This document shows positions 1 to 6,845 of a stretch of DNA of 13,469 nt, piece by piece. The DNA comes from Bacteroidota bacterium (GTDB lineage Bacteria > Bacteroidota > Bacteroidia > Chitinophagales > Chitinophagaceae): contig JAPLER010000030.1 in NCBI GenBank assembly GCA_026391115.1, positions 10,451 through 23,919 of the forward strand, read 5' to 3'. The position numbers were made by a program, and so were the translations under genes. Under the pieces are notes generated by a model, which ran no database searches, was not told where the DNA came from, and saw nothing but the letters and a program-made list of their open reading frames with translations. Each line of letters starts with the position of its first letter. Position 1 is the stretch's first letter.

Positions 1-468
1 GCTGCTATTACTGGTAAAGCATTTACTGTTACTGTTGTAGCAACTGAATCTGTACAACCATTACCATTTGTTACTGTGTAACGTATGATTGATGTTCCTG
101 CTGTAACGCCTGTTACCACGCCACTTGCATTGATTGTTGCAACCCCTGTACTTACTGATTTCCAAGTACCACCTGCTGTTGCATCAGCTAATGGTGTTGT
201 TTGACCCACACACACTGTTGTTGTACCTGTGATAGCTGCTATTACTGGTAAAGCATTTACTGTTACTGTTGTAGCAACTGAATCTGTACAACCATTACCA
301 TTGGTTACTGTATATCTGATGATGCTTGTTCCTGCTGTAACTCCTGTTACAACTCCACTTGCATTGATTGTTGCAACACCTGTGCTTACTGATTTCCAAG
401 TACCTCCTGCTGTTGCATCTGCTAATGGTGTTGTTTGACCTCTACACACTGTTGTTGTACCTGTGATA
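1..468 (-). repeat. Two tandem 234-bp coding repeats (78 residues each)
   Basis: The block starting GCTGCTATTACTGGTAAAGC at position 1 recurs at 235, and its first 15 bases recur at 469, giving a period of exactly 234 bp. Copies 1-234 and 235-468 differ at 18 positions by my count (about 92% identity), yet the encoded repeats differ at only one residue (Val versus Arg in TVC[V/R]GQTT). The copy at 469 only retains the end of the unit (PLPVIAA) and then diverges into a different domain, so the array begins here in the protein and continues beyond the left edge. Confidence 0.95.
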
Positions 469-2117
469 GCTGCTATTACTGGTAATGGATTTACAGTAAC
501 AGTTATTACTTGGTATGGTCGACAAGTTGCTCCAGGATCTGGATTATCTATAGCATAAACATAATAGATAATTGGAGAAGTAGTTGCATTAGGGAAATCA
601 GCACTACTCCAGGTATATGTTGCAGTGAATGGAGCGGATCCACCAGTTGGTGTAACTGTTGTCAACACTGTTCCATTATTATAAATATTATTTAACTCTA
701 TTGCTGTAGGACTGCCTGTAGTTGCAATTTGATTTGAAGCAAATCTTACAAATCTAATTGTGTTAGTTACATTAGAACTTGTGTTAACTGTTATATTGCT
801 TCCACTTTGACCAATACATATTGTTTGTGCTGCACTTGGGTTAGTAATAGTTGGGCAACTATATATACCAAAGTTTACATTAGTAACGTCTGTTGTTGCA
901 CCTGTTACAGCAATAATGCCATTAATTGTTCCATCACTTCCAGCACCACTTCCTATAAATTCACCAGTATTAACATATCCCGCAGGCAAACTTGCACTAG
1001 GTGCATTTGAACCTTGTGTTCCTAATGTAGTGCTTAACACAACTGTATATGCTCCTGCACTTATTGAACTAAACGAATAGGTACCACCTGCACCAACAGC
1101 TACAGAAGCAACAACTTTATTAGAAGCATCTACCAAGTTAGTATATAGAGCACCGCCAACATTGGTTCCTGTACCATTTACTATTCCATCTGTCAATCCA
1201 TTTACATCGTTGTAAATATTTCCACTCACTGTTACTGGCTTGTTCATACTAACTCCAATAACAAATACATCACCAGCATTGATGTCTGCATTTGCCCAAG
1301 CTGTTCCTTTACCATCACCCCTTAAGTAAACTTTAAAAGTTATACTCGTAATATTTGTTCCTGCTATTTTAACTGAACCACTGGCAGCTCCACTACCACT
1401 AATAGGACCAAGTGTTGTAGCACTGTTTAATATTTTATTAGATGTAACATTAAATTCTGCTGTACCAGAAAGTTCAACAGCTGTTAAACCACTATTCTGT
1501 AATTCTAATTCTGAAGAAAAACCTTGAATGTTTGTACCACCAAAATTTACATTACCCCCTAAACCAGAAATTTGCAACACAGGGTCGCTTACAGGTCTAT
1601 TAAAAGTTAATGTTAAATCACCATAATAATATCTTCCATTTAAGGATTTACTTGAGTTGTATAAAGGATAAACACTATTGTAAAAACTAAAACCACTATT
1701 TGTGGTTACATCAATTCCTGTTCCTGCTGTACCATTTGGGTTAGAAGTAAAATTGGTATTTGCTGGAGATGAAATTGAGTTCATTAGGTTAAAAACCGGG
1801 AGAGAAACGGCTGTATTACCCAAACTATTGGTAGAAGCTCCATATACCATACCTGTTCCAGTGCTTACAAGACCAACAGGCACTGCAAACTGCTGGTTAG
1901 CGAAAGATGCAGTAACAGTAATTGTTGGCGAGTAAGCAACAAAGGTTGTGCCTGTTGTGTTTTCTAATTTTGTAGCAATTTGATTGGCAGTTGTTGCACC
2001 ATTGGCTGGCGAACTCATACTTCCACTTGAAAGCTCTAACTGAGTTTGAGCACTTAGTTTGGAAAAATTACCTAAGAATAAAAGGGTCGATAGAATTGTA
2101 ACTTTAAATAAGTTCAT
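1..2117 (-). CDS. Secreted multidomain surface protein, SdrD_B-like plus tandem Ig-like (Big_2-type) repeats; C-terminus off the left edge
   Basis: The frame is open from an ATG at 2117 to the window edge, about 705 residues, with the C-terminus missing. Residues 1-24 form a Sec signal peptide (MNLFKVTILSTLLFLG, then KLSAQ). Residues about 25-290 are a Ser/Thr/Asn/Gly-rich beta-type region I do not recognise. Residues about 293-418 look like an SdrD_B/Cna_B-like fold (SGNIYNDVNGLTDG, then GGTYSFSSISAGAYTVVL). Residues about 418-548 are a further Ig-like segment (CPTITNP, QTICIG). From about residue 550 there are two nearly identical 78-residue Ig-like repeats with the Big_2-type signature ATINASGVVTGVTAGTSII and the linker TVTVNALPVIAA. 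The role is inferred: a cell-surface or secreted adhesin or matrix protein, probably exported by the type IX system, although the sorting signal would lie outside the window. It is 280 nt from the upstream surface gene, so it probably has its own promoter. Confidence 0.85.
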   Translation of the reverse strand, partial: MNLFKVTILSTLLFLGNFSKLSAQTQLELSSGSMSSPANGATTANQIATKLENTTGTTFVAYSPTITVTASFANQQFAVPVGLVSTGTGMVYGASTNSLGNTAVSLPVFNLMNSISSPANTNFTSNPNGTAGTGIDVTTNSGFSFYNSVYPLYNSSKSLNGRYYYGDLTLTFNRPVSDPVLQISGLGGNVNFGGTNIQGFSSELELQNSGLTAVELSGTAEFNVTSNKILNSATTLGPISGSGAASGSVKIAGTNITSITFKVYLRGDGKGTAWANADINAGDVFVIGVSMNKPVTVSGNIYNDVNGLTDGIVNGTGTNVGGALYTNLVDASNKVVASVAVGAGGTYSFSSISAGAYTVVLSTTLGTQGSNAPSASLPAGYVNTGEFIGSGAGSDGTINGIIAVTGATTDVTNVNFGIYSCPTITNPSAAQTICIGQSGSNITVNTSSNVTNTIRFVRFASNQIATTGSPTAIELNNIYNNGTVLTTVTPTGGSAPFTATYTWSSADFPNATTSPIIYYVYAIDNPDPGATCRPYQVITVTVNPLPVIAAITGTTTVCRGQTTPLADATAGGTWKSVSTGVATINASGVVTGVTAGTSIIRYTVTNGNGCTDSVATTVTVNALPVIAAITGTTTVCVGQTTPLADATAGGTWKSVSTGVATINASGVVTGVTAGTSIIRYTVTNGNGCTDSVATTVTVNALPVIA

Positions 2118-2131
2118 TTTTGATTCTTTTC

Positions 2132-2147
2132 ACTGTTTATAAACAGT
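2132..2147. promoter_or_regulatory. 16-bp perfect palindrome in the leader of the 2117 surface gene
   Basis: ACTGTTTATAAACAGT reads the same on both strands and lies 14 nt upstream of the ATG at 2117. It could be an operator for a dimeric regulator or a hairpin in the mRNA leader. No TAnnTTTG box is seen next to it, so its relation to the promoter is unknown. Confidence 0.4.
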
Positions 2148-2224
2148 AGTGTTTAAAATTTTTTTTGATTTCTCTAAGGGTATGTGGATTAATTTAAACT
2201 ACTAACAATCAATAACGAATTTTT

Positions 2225-2257
2225 TATATAAAAATTTTGTAACAGAATTTTTATATA
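2225..2257. repeat. AT-only 12-bp inverted repeat in the 2118-2397 intergenic gap
   Basis: TATATAAAAATT and AATTTTTATATA are exact reverse complements separated by 9 nt. The 280-nt gap around it is very AT-rich and holds no credible reading frame. On the minus strand the stem is followed by a run of A rather than U, so it does not look like a standard terminator. It may be a structured leader or simply a product of AT-rich composition. Confidence 0.4.
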
Positions 2258-2367
2258 CGCTATTTAATAAACAGAATTAAAAGATTTACTTTCTTATCAG
2301 ATATTATAATTAGTAATTTTATTATGCATAGTTAGTTACTTTTAAAATTTCTTCTCCAAATACTGCG

Positions 2368-2383
2368 TAAGGGTTTACCCTTA
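2368..2383 (-). terminator. Short hairpin 14 nt after the 2398-3468 gene, possible weak terminator or operator
   Basis: TAAGGGTAAACCCTTA is a 7-bp stem with a 2-nt centre, just downstream of the TAA at 2398-2400. There is no U-tract after it (the minus strand continues CGCAGTATTTGG), so a factor-independent terminator is doubtful. A binding site for a dimeric regulator of the next gene is equally possible. A similar GGGTAAA-based palindrome occurs at 6702-6722. Confidence 0.3.
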
Positions 2384-2397
2384 TTATAAAATAATGA

Positions 2398-3468
2398 TTA
2401 TGGATTTGCAGAAGGATTTACCGTTACTATTTTTGTGATATTACTTGAACAAGAATTTGAATTGGTAACAGTATAAGTTATTGTCGAGTTTCCAACTGCT
2501 ACTCCACTTACAACTCCACTACTATTAATGGTTGCTATACCTGAAGTTCCTGAACTCCAAACACCGCCAGTAATTGCGTTACTCAAGGTTGTTGTACTTC
2601 CTAAATAAGTTGTAGTTGTGCCTGTTATAGCTGCTAAAGTTGGTAGAGCATTTACACTGACCTTCATAGTATCTGTGCATCCAGCAGAAAAAACAAAGTA
2701 GAAAGTGCCTGAAGCATTTGTTGTGAAACTTGCCGTAGCTGAACCATCTTTGGTATTTCCTAAAGTTGCACCAGTGGGATTGAGAGAATATGCTGTCCAA
2801 GATGTCCCTTTTGTTGGGCTTCCAGTAAGTGTAACAGCATTACCTGCACAAATGGTTTGATCTGCACCTGCAACTGTCGCTGGAGAAACCGTTATCGTTC
2901 CTGTTGCCTTGTCCGTACCGCAAGCACTTGTTGGGGTAATGGTATAGTTAAAAGTTCCTGTCGCTGATGGTGTTCCACTAATCGTAATCACATTTCCAGA
3001 GTACGAAGCTGATACCCCGGCAGGCAAATCAGTTGAAGAAGCAATTCCTGTGACCTGGGTAGTGGCATGTGTAATGGAGATCATAGCTGTGTTTGTGCAA
3101 AGTGTAGGTGACGATGATGCTGCACCCACCGTTCTATTTGTACAACTCGTACATGCTCCAATATCTTGAAAATCCCAATGTCCTGGGCCAGCATTAGAAC
3201 AATAGCCTTTGTGGGTATAAAGTCTCCCGTTGTAACTAACTGTTTGGTAATACTGAACGCCACCCGCACAATTATAACCAGCTGGACCTATCCACATTCC
3301 AGGTGTCCATGTAGTATAACTACTGCATGCTTGTGCTTGCATTTCATTACTCATAAAAATGCTTGATAACAATAGTATTGCAGGCAGCAGCCAATTAAAA
3401 GATAATTTTAGACTTTTATTAGCATCTAATCTAATATGCTTTATTTCTAAAATTATTGCTTTTTTCAT
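2398..3468 (-). CDS. Secreted protein with chitin-binding-module-like domain, PKD-like domains and one Ig-like repeat
   Basis: The protein has 356 residues. Residues 1-46 hold a Sec signal peptide with a long polar start and the core NWLLPAILLLSSIF ending at MQAQA. Residues about 47-107 are Cys/Trp-rich; VSYNGRLYTHKGYC followed by GHWDFQDIGAC matches the pattern of CBM5/12 chitin-binding modules (VxYxGxxY...W...G), a motif-level match only. Residues about 115-195 resemble the Bacteroidota PKD-like module (LPAGVSASYSGN, ITISGTPSATGTFNYTITP). Residues about 196-277 are a second one (TICAGNAVTL). Residues about 278-350 are a Big_2-type repeat related to those of the flanking genes. It ends NPSANP directly after the last Ig repeat with no sorting domain that I recognise. 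The start lies 11 nt after the upstream stop, which implies co-transcription. Likely role: extracellular glycan or surface adhesion. Confidence 0.8.
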   Translation of the reverse strand: MKKAIILEIKHIRLDANKSLKLSFNWLLPAILLLSSIFMSNEMQAQACSSYTTWTPGMWIGPAGYNCAGGVQYYQTVSYNGRLYTHKGYCSNAGPGHWDFQDIGACTSCTNRTVGAASSSPTLCTNTAMISITHATTQVTGIASSTDLPAGVSASYSGNVITISGTPSATGTFNYTITPTSACGTDKATGTITVSPATVAGADQTICAGNAVTLTGSPTKGTSWTAYSLNPTGATLGNTKDGSATASFTTNASGTFYFVFSAGCTDTMKVSVNALPTLAAITGTTTTYLGSTTTLSNAITGGVWSSGTSGIATINSSGVVSGVAVGNSTITYTVTNSNSCSSNITKIVTVNPSANP

Positions 3469-3479
3469 TTTTTTTATAC

Positions 3480-4478
3480 TTATTTTAATGCTTTAAAAAC
3501 AGCAACGACTTTATTGGTTGTTACATAGCTTGTAGTGTATGCTGTAGAGCCATCACCATTATTAATTGTTAGATAATCACCTGCAGTTGTTAGGGTATAA
3601 TTTGTGGTATTACCAGTGCTTGGTACAAAAACAGAAACCGATGTACCAGCCTGTGTTGCAACAATGGTAGAGCGTTCATAACCAGTATTTCCATTACTAC
3701 GAACGATAACATAAGTTGTTCCTAAATATGATATAGGCATTACCTGACTTTCTACACCATCTCCACAGCTAGAACTGTTATCACAACGCATTCCAGCATT
3801 TACAACAATATTATTATTAGCTGTAACCAAACTACCTAAAGTCGCTTGAAACAAATAACTCTGACCCGCATTTAAGGTAGTAAGTAGTGTTCCATTAACA
3901 GAAATAGTGGTGCTATTGGTAATAGCCATTACAGTATATAATGCTTTTCCATTCTCACCAGCGTAACAACCACTACCAGTAACATCTGCATAATAGCCCA
4001 ATCTAAAAGAAGTGCCTAAGCCTTGATCTCCTAAACTTGTAAATGCTGAATTACCTTTTTGCACACAAGCATTCAAATCACCTGCTCCACTTCCAGCAAT
4101 TGTATAATTATCTGAAGCTATGTTTCTAACTTGAACGCCAATTGGAGTATTTGCAGAAATGATTAATCCTTGACCAGATAGAATTGTATTGGCAGCATTG
4201 GCAGCTGCATCCAAAGCTGGAAATCTATACCTCAATGGTGTTCCTGAAACTGTAGTTAATGAATTTGAATAAACTGTTCCATTGCTTGAACTGATACTAA
4301 CCACAACAGCAGTAGTGCTAAGTGTTGTAATTACAAGCTCGTTGTAACGATTGAAATATTGCCAAGGCGATGGAGCTATATAATGAGTTGTTGTGTATTG
4401 TGCAGAAGCTTCCTCTACAATAAAAAATTGCAAAGAAAAAATTAACAAGTAAAGAAAATATCTAGTGCTTCTTTTCAT
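3480..4478 (-). CDS. Secreted IgGFc-binding-domain-like surface protein
   Basis: The protein has 332 residues with a clear signal peptide (MKRSTRYFLYLLIFSLQFFI, then EEASAQ). The mature part is all-beta and low in charge. It resembles the IgGFc-binding N-terminal domain family common in long Bacteroidota surface proteins: YNELVITTLSTTAVVVSISS near residues 46-65, YLGTTYVIVRSNG, and ERSTIVATQAGTSVSV near the end. Subrepeats close with segments such as IISANTPIGVQVRN and TTNKVVAVFKA. The protein stops right after that last segment, whereas similar proteins, as I recall them, continue with more domains. It may be a minimal version or have lost its C-terminus; neither other frame continues, since the next gene begins 11 nt later. 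It is the middle gene of the putative three-gene operon. Confidence 0.7.
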   Translation of the reverse strand: MKRSTRYFLYLLIFSLQFFIVEEASAQYTTTHYIAPSPWQYFNRYNELVITTLSTTAVVVSISSSNGTVYSNSLTTVSGTPLRYRFPALDAAANAANTILSGQGLIISANTPIGVQVRNIASDNYTIAGSGAGDLNACVQKGNSAFTSLGDQGLGTSFRLGYYADVTGSGCYAGENGKALYTVMAITNSTTISVNGTLLTTLNAGQSYLFQATLGSLVTANNNIVVNAGMRCDNSSSCGDGVESQVMPISYLGTTYVIVRSNGNTGYERSTIVATQAGTSVSVFVPSTGNTTNYTLTTAGDYLTINNGDGSTAYTTSYVTTNKVVAVFKALK

Positions 4479-4504
4479 CTTATCTTCTTATATGACTTAT
4501 TTTT

Positions 4505-6076
4505 TTAAGGGTTTGCAAAAGGGTTTACTGATATAGATATTGTACTTGTTGTTGAGCAAGAGCTTGCATTTGTTACTGTATAATTGATTGTTGCAGTTCC
4601 AGAAGTTACCCCTAAAACAATACCACCGCTATTAATTGTTGCTATGCCTGTTGCATTTGAGCTCCAAACGCCACCAGTTGTGGCATTACTTAATGTTGTA
4701 GTTAATCCTACTGCTGTTAATGTAAAAACTGTAGTAGCTGCTAATGTTGGGTTTGCATTTACTGTAATAGTTGTACTTGCAGAGTCTTTACAACCACTTG
4801 CACTTGTAACTACATATTTAATAACGCTTGTTCCTGCTGCAACACCAGTAACTACACCACTTGCATTAATAGTAGCTACACTTGTTGAAGCACTACTCCA
4901 CACACCTCCACTTGTTGTGTTGCTTAATGTTGTTGTACTAGCAACACAAACATTTGTAGTGCCAGTAATGCTTGGCACGTTTGGTTTTGCATTTACTACA
5001 ACAGTTACACTACTTGTTGCTGCTGTGCATCCCCCACTTGGTGTAACTGTTACATTATATGTACCACTGGCCGCAGTTGTAGCATTTGTTATTGTTGGGT
5101 TTTGAAGTGTAGAAGTAAATCCATTAGGCCCACTCCAACTATAAGATGCACCAGTTACAGCAGTTGTTGCAAGACTCAAAGTTGCACCAGCACAAATTGG
5201 TGAATTACTTGAAGCAGTTGTTGTAGCTGCAACTACAGTAACAGCAATAGTTACAGTTGTTGAGGCAGATGGATTAAAATTATCTGTTGCCGTAAAGGTT
5301 ATATTATTTGTTCCTACATTACAAGGAGCTCCAGTTATAGTAACATTAGCTGTAGATGTTGTACCACTTGTTGTTGAAACTGATGTATTACACAAACTAT
5401 TTGTATTAATACTTGTTGAAACTGTTTGATTAATTTCTGGAGGTAAAAATGTTAATGCAATTGTTTGTGTAGAGCCACAGGTAATCGTTACTGCATTTCC
5501 AGCAGGTACTCCACTAACAGATGGAGCTTGATTGGTAGCACTTGAAACATTAAATCTAAAACACTCATAGTCTAAATAATTCACACCATCAGTTGAACCA
5601 CCACCACCATCATAAACACTACTATTTAAGCCAAACCTACCAACTTGTGTATAATTTGTTCCGTCACCTTTGTTTATACCTACTGTTGCTGGTGTTCCAC
5701 CAAAACCAGCAGTACCACTACTTGCAGTACCTGTAGTCCACTGCATATCACTGTAATTGAATGCTACATTATTTCCTAAGCCAATACTAGCATCAGTTCC
5801 ATCAGTAAGAATAATTTGAAAGGTATTAATTAACCCAGGTGTACCAGTAGTACCATAATAAGCAACACCTGGCCAAGTAACAATAATTTTACCAGTACTT
5901 ACTTTGTACTTTACAGTTGCACTTCCTATAACTGCAGTATTTACATCTGCCCAAAAACCTGCAATCATAGGTGTTGCAGAAGGAAAACCAGTTGATGAAT
6001 ACCCTCCTTGAGCTGAACCAAAAGTGATATTACCATTATTGTTTATATAACACTGTGTATAGGTAGTGCCATACAA
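4505..6076 (-). CDS. 3' fragment of a frameshifted adhesin: nidogen-like (NIDO) domain plus Ig-like repeats
   Basis: This frame has no real start: its first codon is a TTG (Leu) inside a conserved domain. In the same frame the coding sense extends upstream to about 6142 (TYTDFPANDDGSIGP, INLGFNFDLYG), which completes a nidogen-like domain with YINNNGNITFG, MIAGFWADVNT, NTFQIILTDG and VGINKGDG. Next come a cadherin/Ig-like stretch (ITFTATDNFNPSAST), an Ig-like domain (SNSPICAGATLSL, then YSWSGPNG), and two Big_2-type repeats (ATINASGVVTGVAAGTS; ATINSGGIVLGVTSGTA). It ends SVNPFANP at a TAA, with no recognised type IX sorting domain. The upstream half of the same gene is at 6106-6735; restoring one base would give one protein of about 743 residues. 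Role inferred: secreted or cell-surface adhesion protein. Confidence 0.75.
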   Translation of the reverse strand: MYGTTYTQCYINNNGNITFGSAQGGYSSTGFPSATPMIAGFWADVNTAVIGSATVKYKVSTGKIIVTWPGVAYYGTTGTPGLINTFQIILTDGTDASIGLGNNVAFNYSDMQWTTGTASSGTAGFGGTPATVGINKGDGTNYTQVGRFGLNSSVYDGGGGSTDGVNYLDYECFRFNVSSATNQAPSVSGVPAGNAVTITCGSTQTIALTFLPPEINQTVSTSINTNSLCNTSVSTTSGTTSTANVTITGAPCNVGTNNITFTATDNFNPSASTTVTIAVTVVAATTTASSNSPICAGATLSLATTAVTGASYSWSGPNGFTSTLQNPTITNATTAASGTYNVTVTPSGGCTAATSSVTVVVNAKPNVPSITGTTNVCVASTTTLSNTTSGGVWSSASTSVATINASGVVTGVAAGTSVIKYVVTSASGCKDSASTTITVNANPTLAATTVFTLTAVGLTTTLSNATTGGVWSSNATGIATINSGGIVLGVTSGTATINYTVTNASSCSTTSTISISVNPFANP

Positions 6077-6105
6077 ATCAAAGTTAAACCCAAGATTTAT
6101 TGGTC

Positions 6106-6172
6106 CTATTGAACCATCATCATTTGCAGGAAAATCCGTGTACGTTCTCCATCTGGTGCAAAATAACAGCTG
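6106..6172 (-). other. Frameshift junction between the two halves of the nidogen-type adhesin
   Basis: The upstream frame stops at TAG 6106-6108 just after GERTRIFLQ. The downstream frame is closed upstream by a TAG at 6173-6175, so the shift must lie between these stops. The most natural join is near 6142, giving APDGER followed by TYTDFPANDDGS. The combined span 4505-6735 is one base short of a multiple of three, as expected for loss of a single base. No X-XXY-YYZ slippery heptamer is seen in the upstream frame. Confidence 0.75.
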
Positions 6173-6735
6173 CTACTTGGCGTTCCATCTGTAAATAAAG
6201 CCCTTGATGTATAACCAGAAGTTAAGCCAATTACTGTAGCTTGTAAACTTCTACCTAAATTTTGACTATCGACATACCAATAAGCATCAAAATTTCCAAA
6301 TACATCGCACTGCACATCAAATGGAAAATAGGCAGAGCCTGTTCCTGGAGGATTACCAAGTAATTCTACAGTAATTCTCACATCTTCGCTTCCAAAAAAG
6401 CCAGAACCAGTAAAATGTACTGTTGAACCCGGCTGATAATCTGCAGAGTCTGTTGTAAATGAAACCCCAGGTGTATTTATGAAAATAGATGCAGCTTTTG
6501 CAGAATCGTATCCAGGATTATTTGATGGATTGGTAAAGCTTTGTGCTTTAGTTGATATTGAATTCGCTAATAAAACTAAAATTGAGAAAAAGAAAGCGAA
6601 AAATTTGTATGCTTTTTTTCTTGAAAACACTTTGGTTTTGCATAAAAAAGAATTTGATTGCAGAGAACTATTCTTCTCAGCAACCAATGCAAATAAAATA
6701 GAATTTACCCTTAGGGTAAATTTTTGGACCAACAT
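6106..6735 (-). CDS. 5' fragment of the frameshifted adhesin: signal peptide and N-terminal beta-sandwich domain
   Basis: The frame encodes 209 residues, the last few out of frame. Residues 36-65 form a textbook signal peptide (VFSRKKAYKFFAFFFSILVL, then ANSISTKAQ). Residues about 82-185 match the N-terminal domain often seen in large Chitinophagales surface proteins, with DSADYQPGSTVHFTGSGF, then VRITVELLG, FGNFDAYWYVD and a closing RALFTDG. The ATG at 6735 puts 35 odd residues before the signal peptide. A GTG at 6630 (codon 36) would start exactly at the signal peptide and is a reasonable alternative start; I see no clear ribosome binding site for either. The reading continues in the -1 frame into the nidogen-like domain (4505 to about 6142). 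It is divergent from lptC, 110 nt away, and heads the putative operon. Confidence 0.7.
   Translation of the reverse strand: MLVQKFTLRVNSILFALVAEKNSSLQSNSFLCKTKVFSRKKAYKFFAFFFSILVLLANSISTKAQSFTNPSNNPGYDSAKAASIFINTPGVSFTTDSADYQPGSTVHFTGSGFFGSEDVRITVELLGNPPGTGSAYFPFDVQCDVFGNFDAYWYVDSQNLGRSLQATVIGLTSGYTSRALFTDGTPSSSCYFAPDGERTRIFLQMMMVQ
6702..6722. promoter_or_regulatory. 9-bp inverted repeat near the start of the adhesin gene
   Basis: AATTTACCC, TTA, GGGTAAATT is a perfect 9-bp stem with a 3-nt loop. It falls inside the first codons if the ATG at 6735 is used, but 72 nt upstream of the start if the GTG at 6630 is used. It shares the GGGTAAA element with the palindrome at 2368-2383 before the next surface gene, so a common regulator is conceivable. 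Confidence 0.35.
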
Positions 6736-6845
6736 AAGGTTTTCTATTAATGTTAAAAAGGGGTTCGTCTTAACAATTTAACTAACGAGGGATTTGGGAA
6801 AATATTGTGTAATTATTGAAAAATATTTTAACATATTTGCATTGA

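Noticed and set aside
1..468. Repeat array considered as CRISPR or a non-coding satellite
   Set aside because: The unit is 234 bp, contiguous, in frame, and encodes a known Ig-like fold with silent divergence; there are no spacers.
2579..3269. Short frames within the 2398-3468 gene in other frames of both strands
   Set aside because: They lie entirely inside a well-supported secreted-protein gene and show no domains or starts of their own.
4584..5105. Plus-strand open frame of 173 codons opposite the adhesin gene
   Set aside because: Val/Ala/Thr-rich translation with no domain; it is the antisense of the Thr/Ser/Val-rich Ig repeats, where open antisense frames are expected.
6106..6172. Programmed -1 ribosomal frameshifting
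   Set aside because: No slippery heptamer in the correct frame and no stable downstream structure noticed; a second identical-type shift in anmK makes mutation or assembly error more likely.
6479..6781. Plus-strand frame of 100 codons antisense to the adhesin 5' end
   Set aside because: It mirrors a well-supported signal peptide and domain on the other strand and has no recognisable features.
6800..6845. Leaderless promoter for lptC (CATATTTG at 6832-6839)
   Set aside because: It misses the first base of TAnnTTTG, lies only 6 nt from the ATG and has no TTG element at the usual distance.
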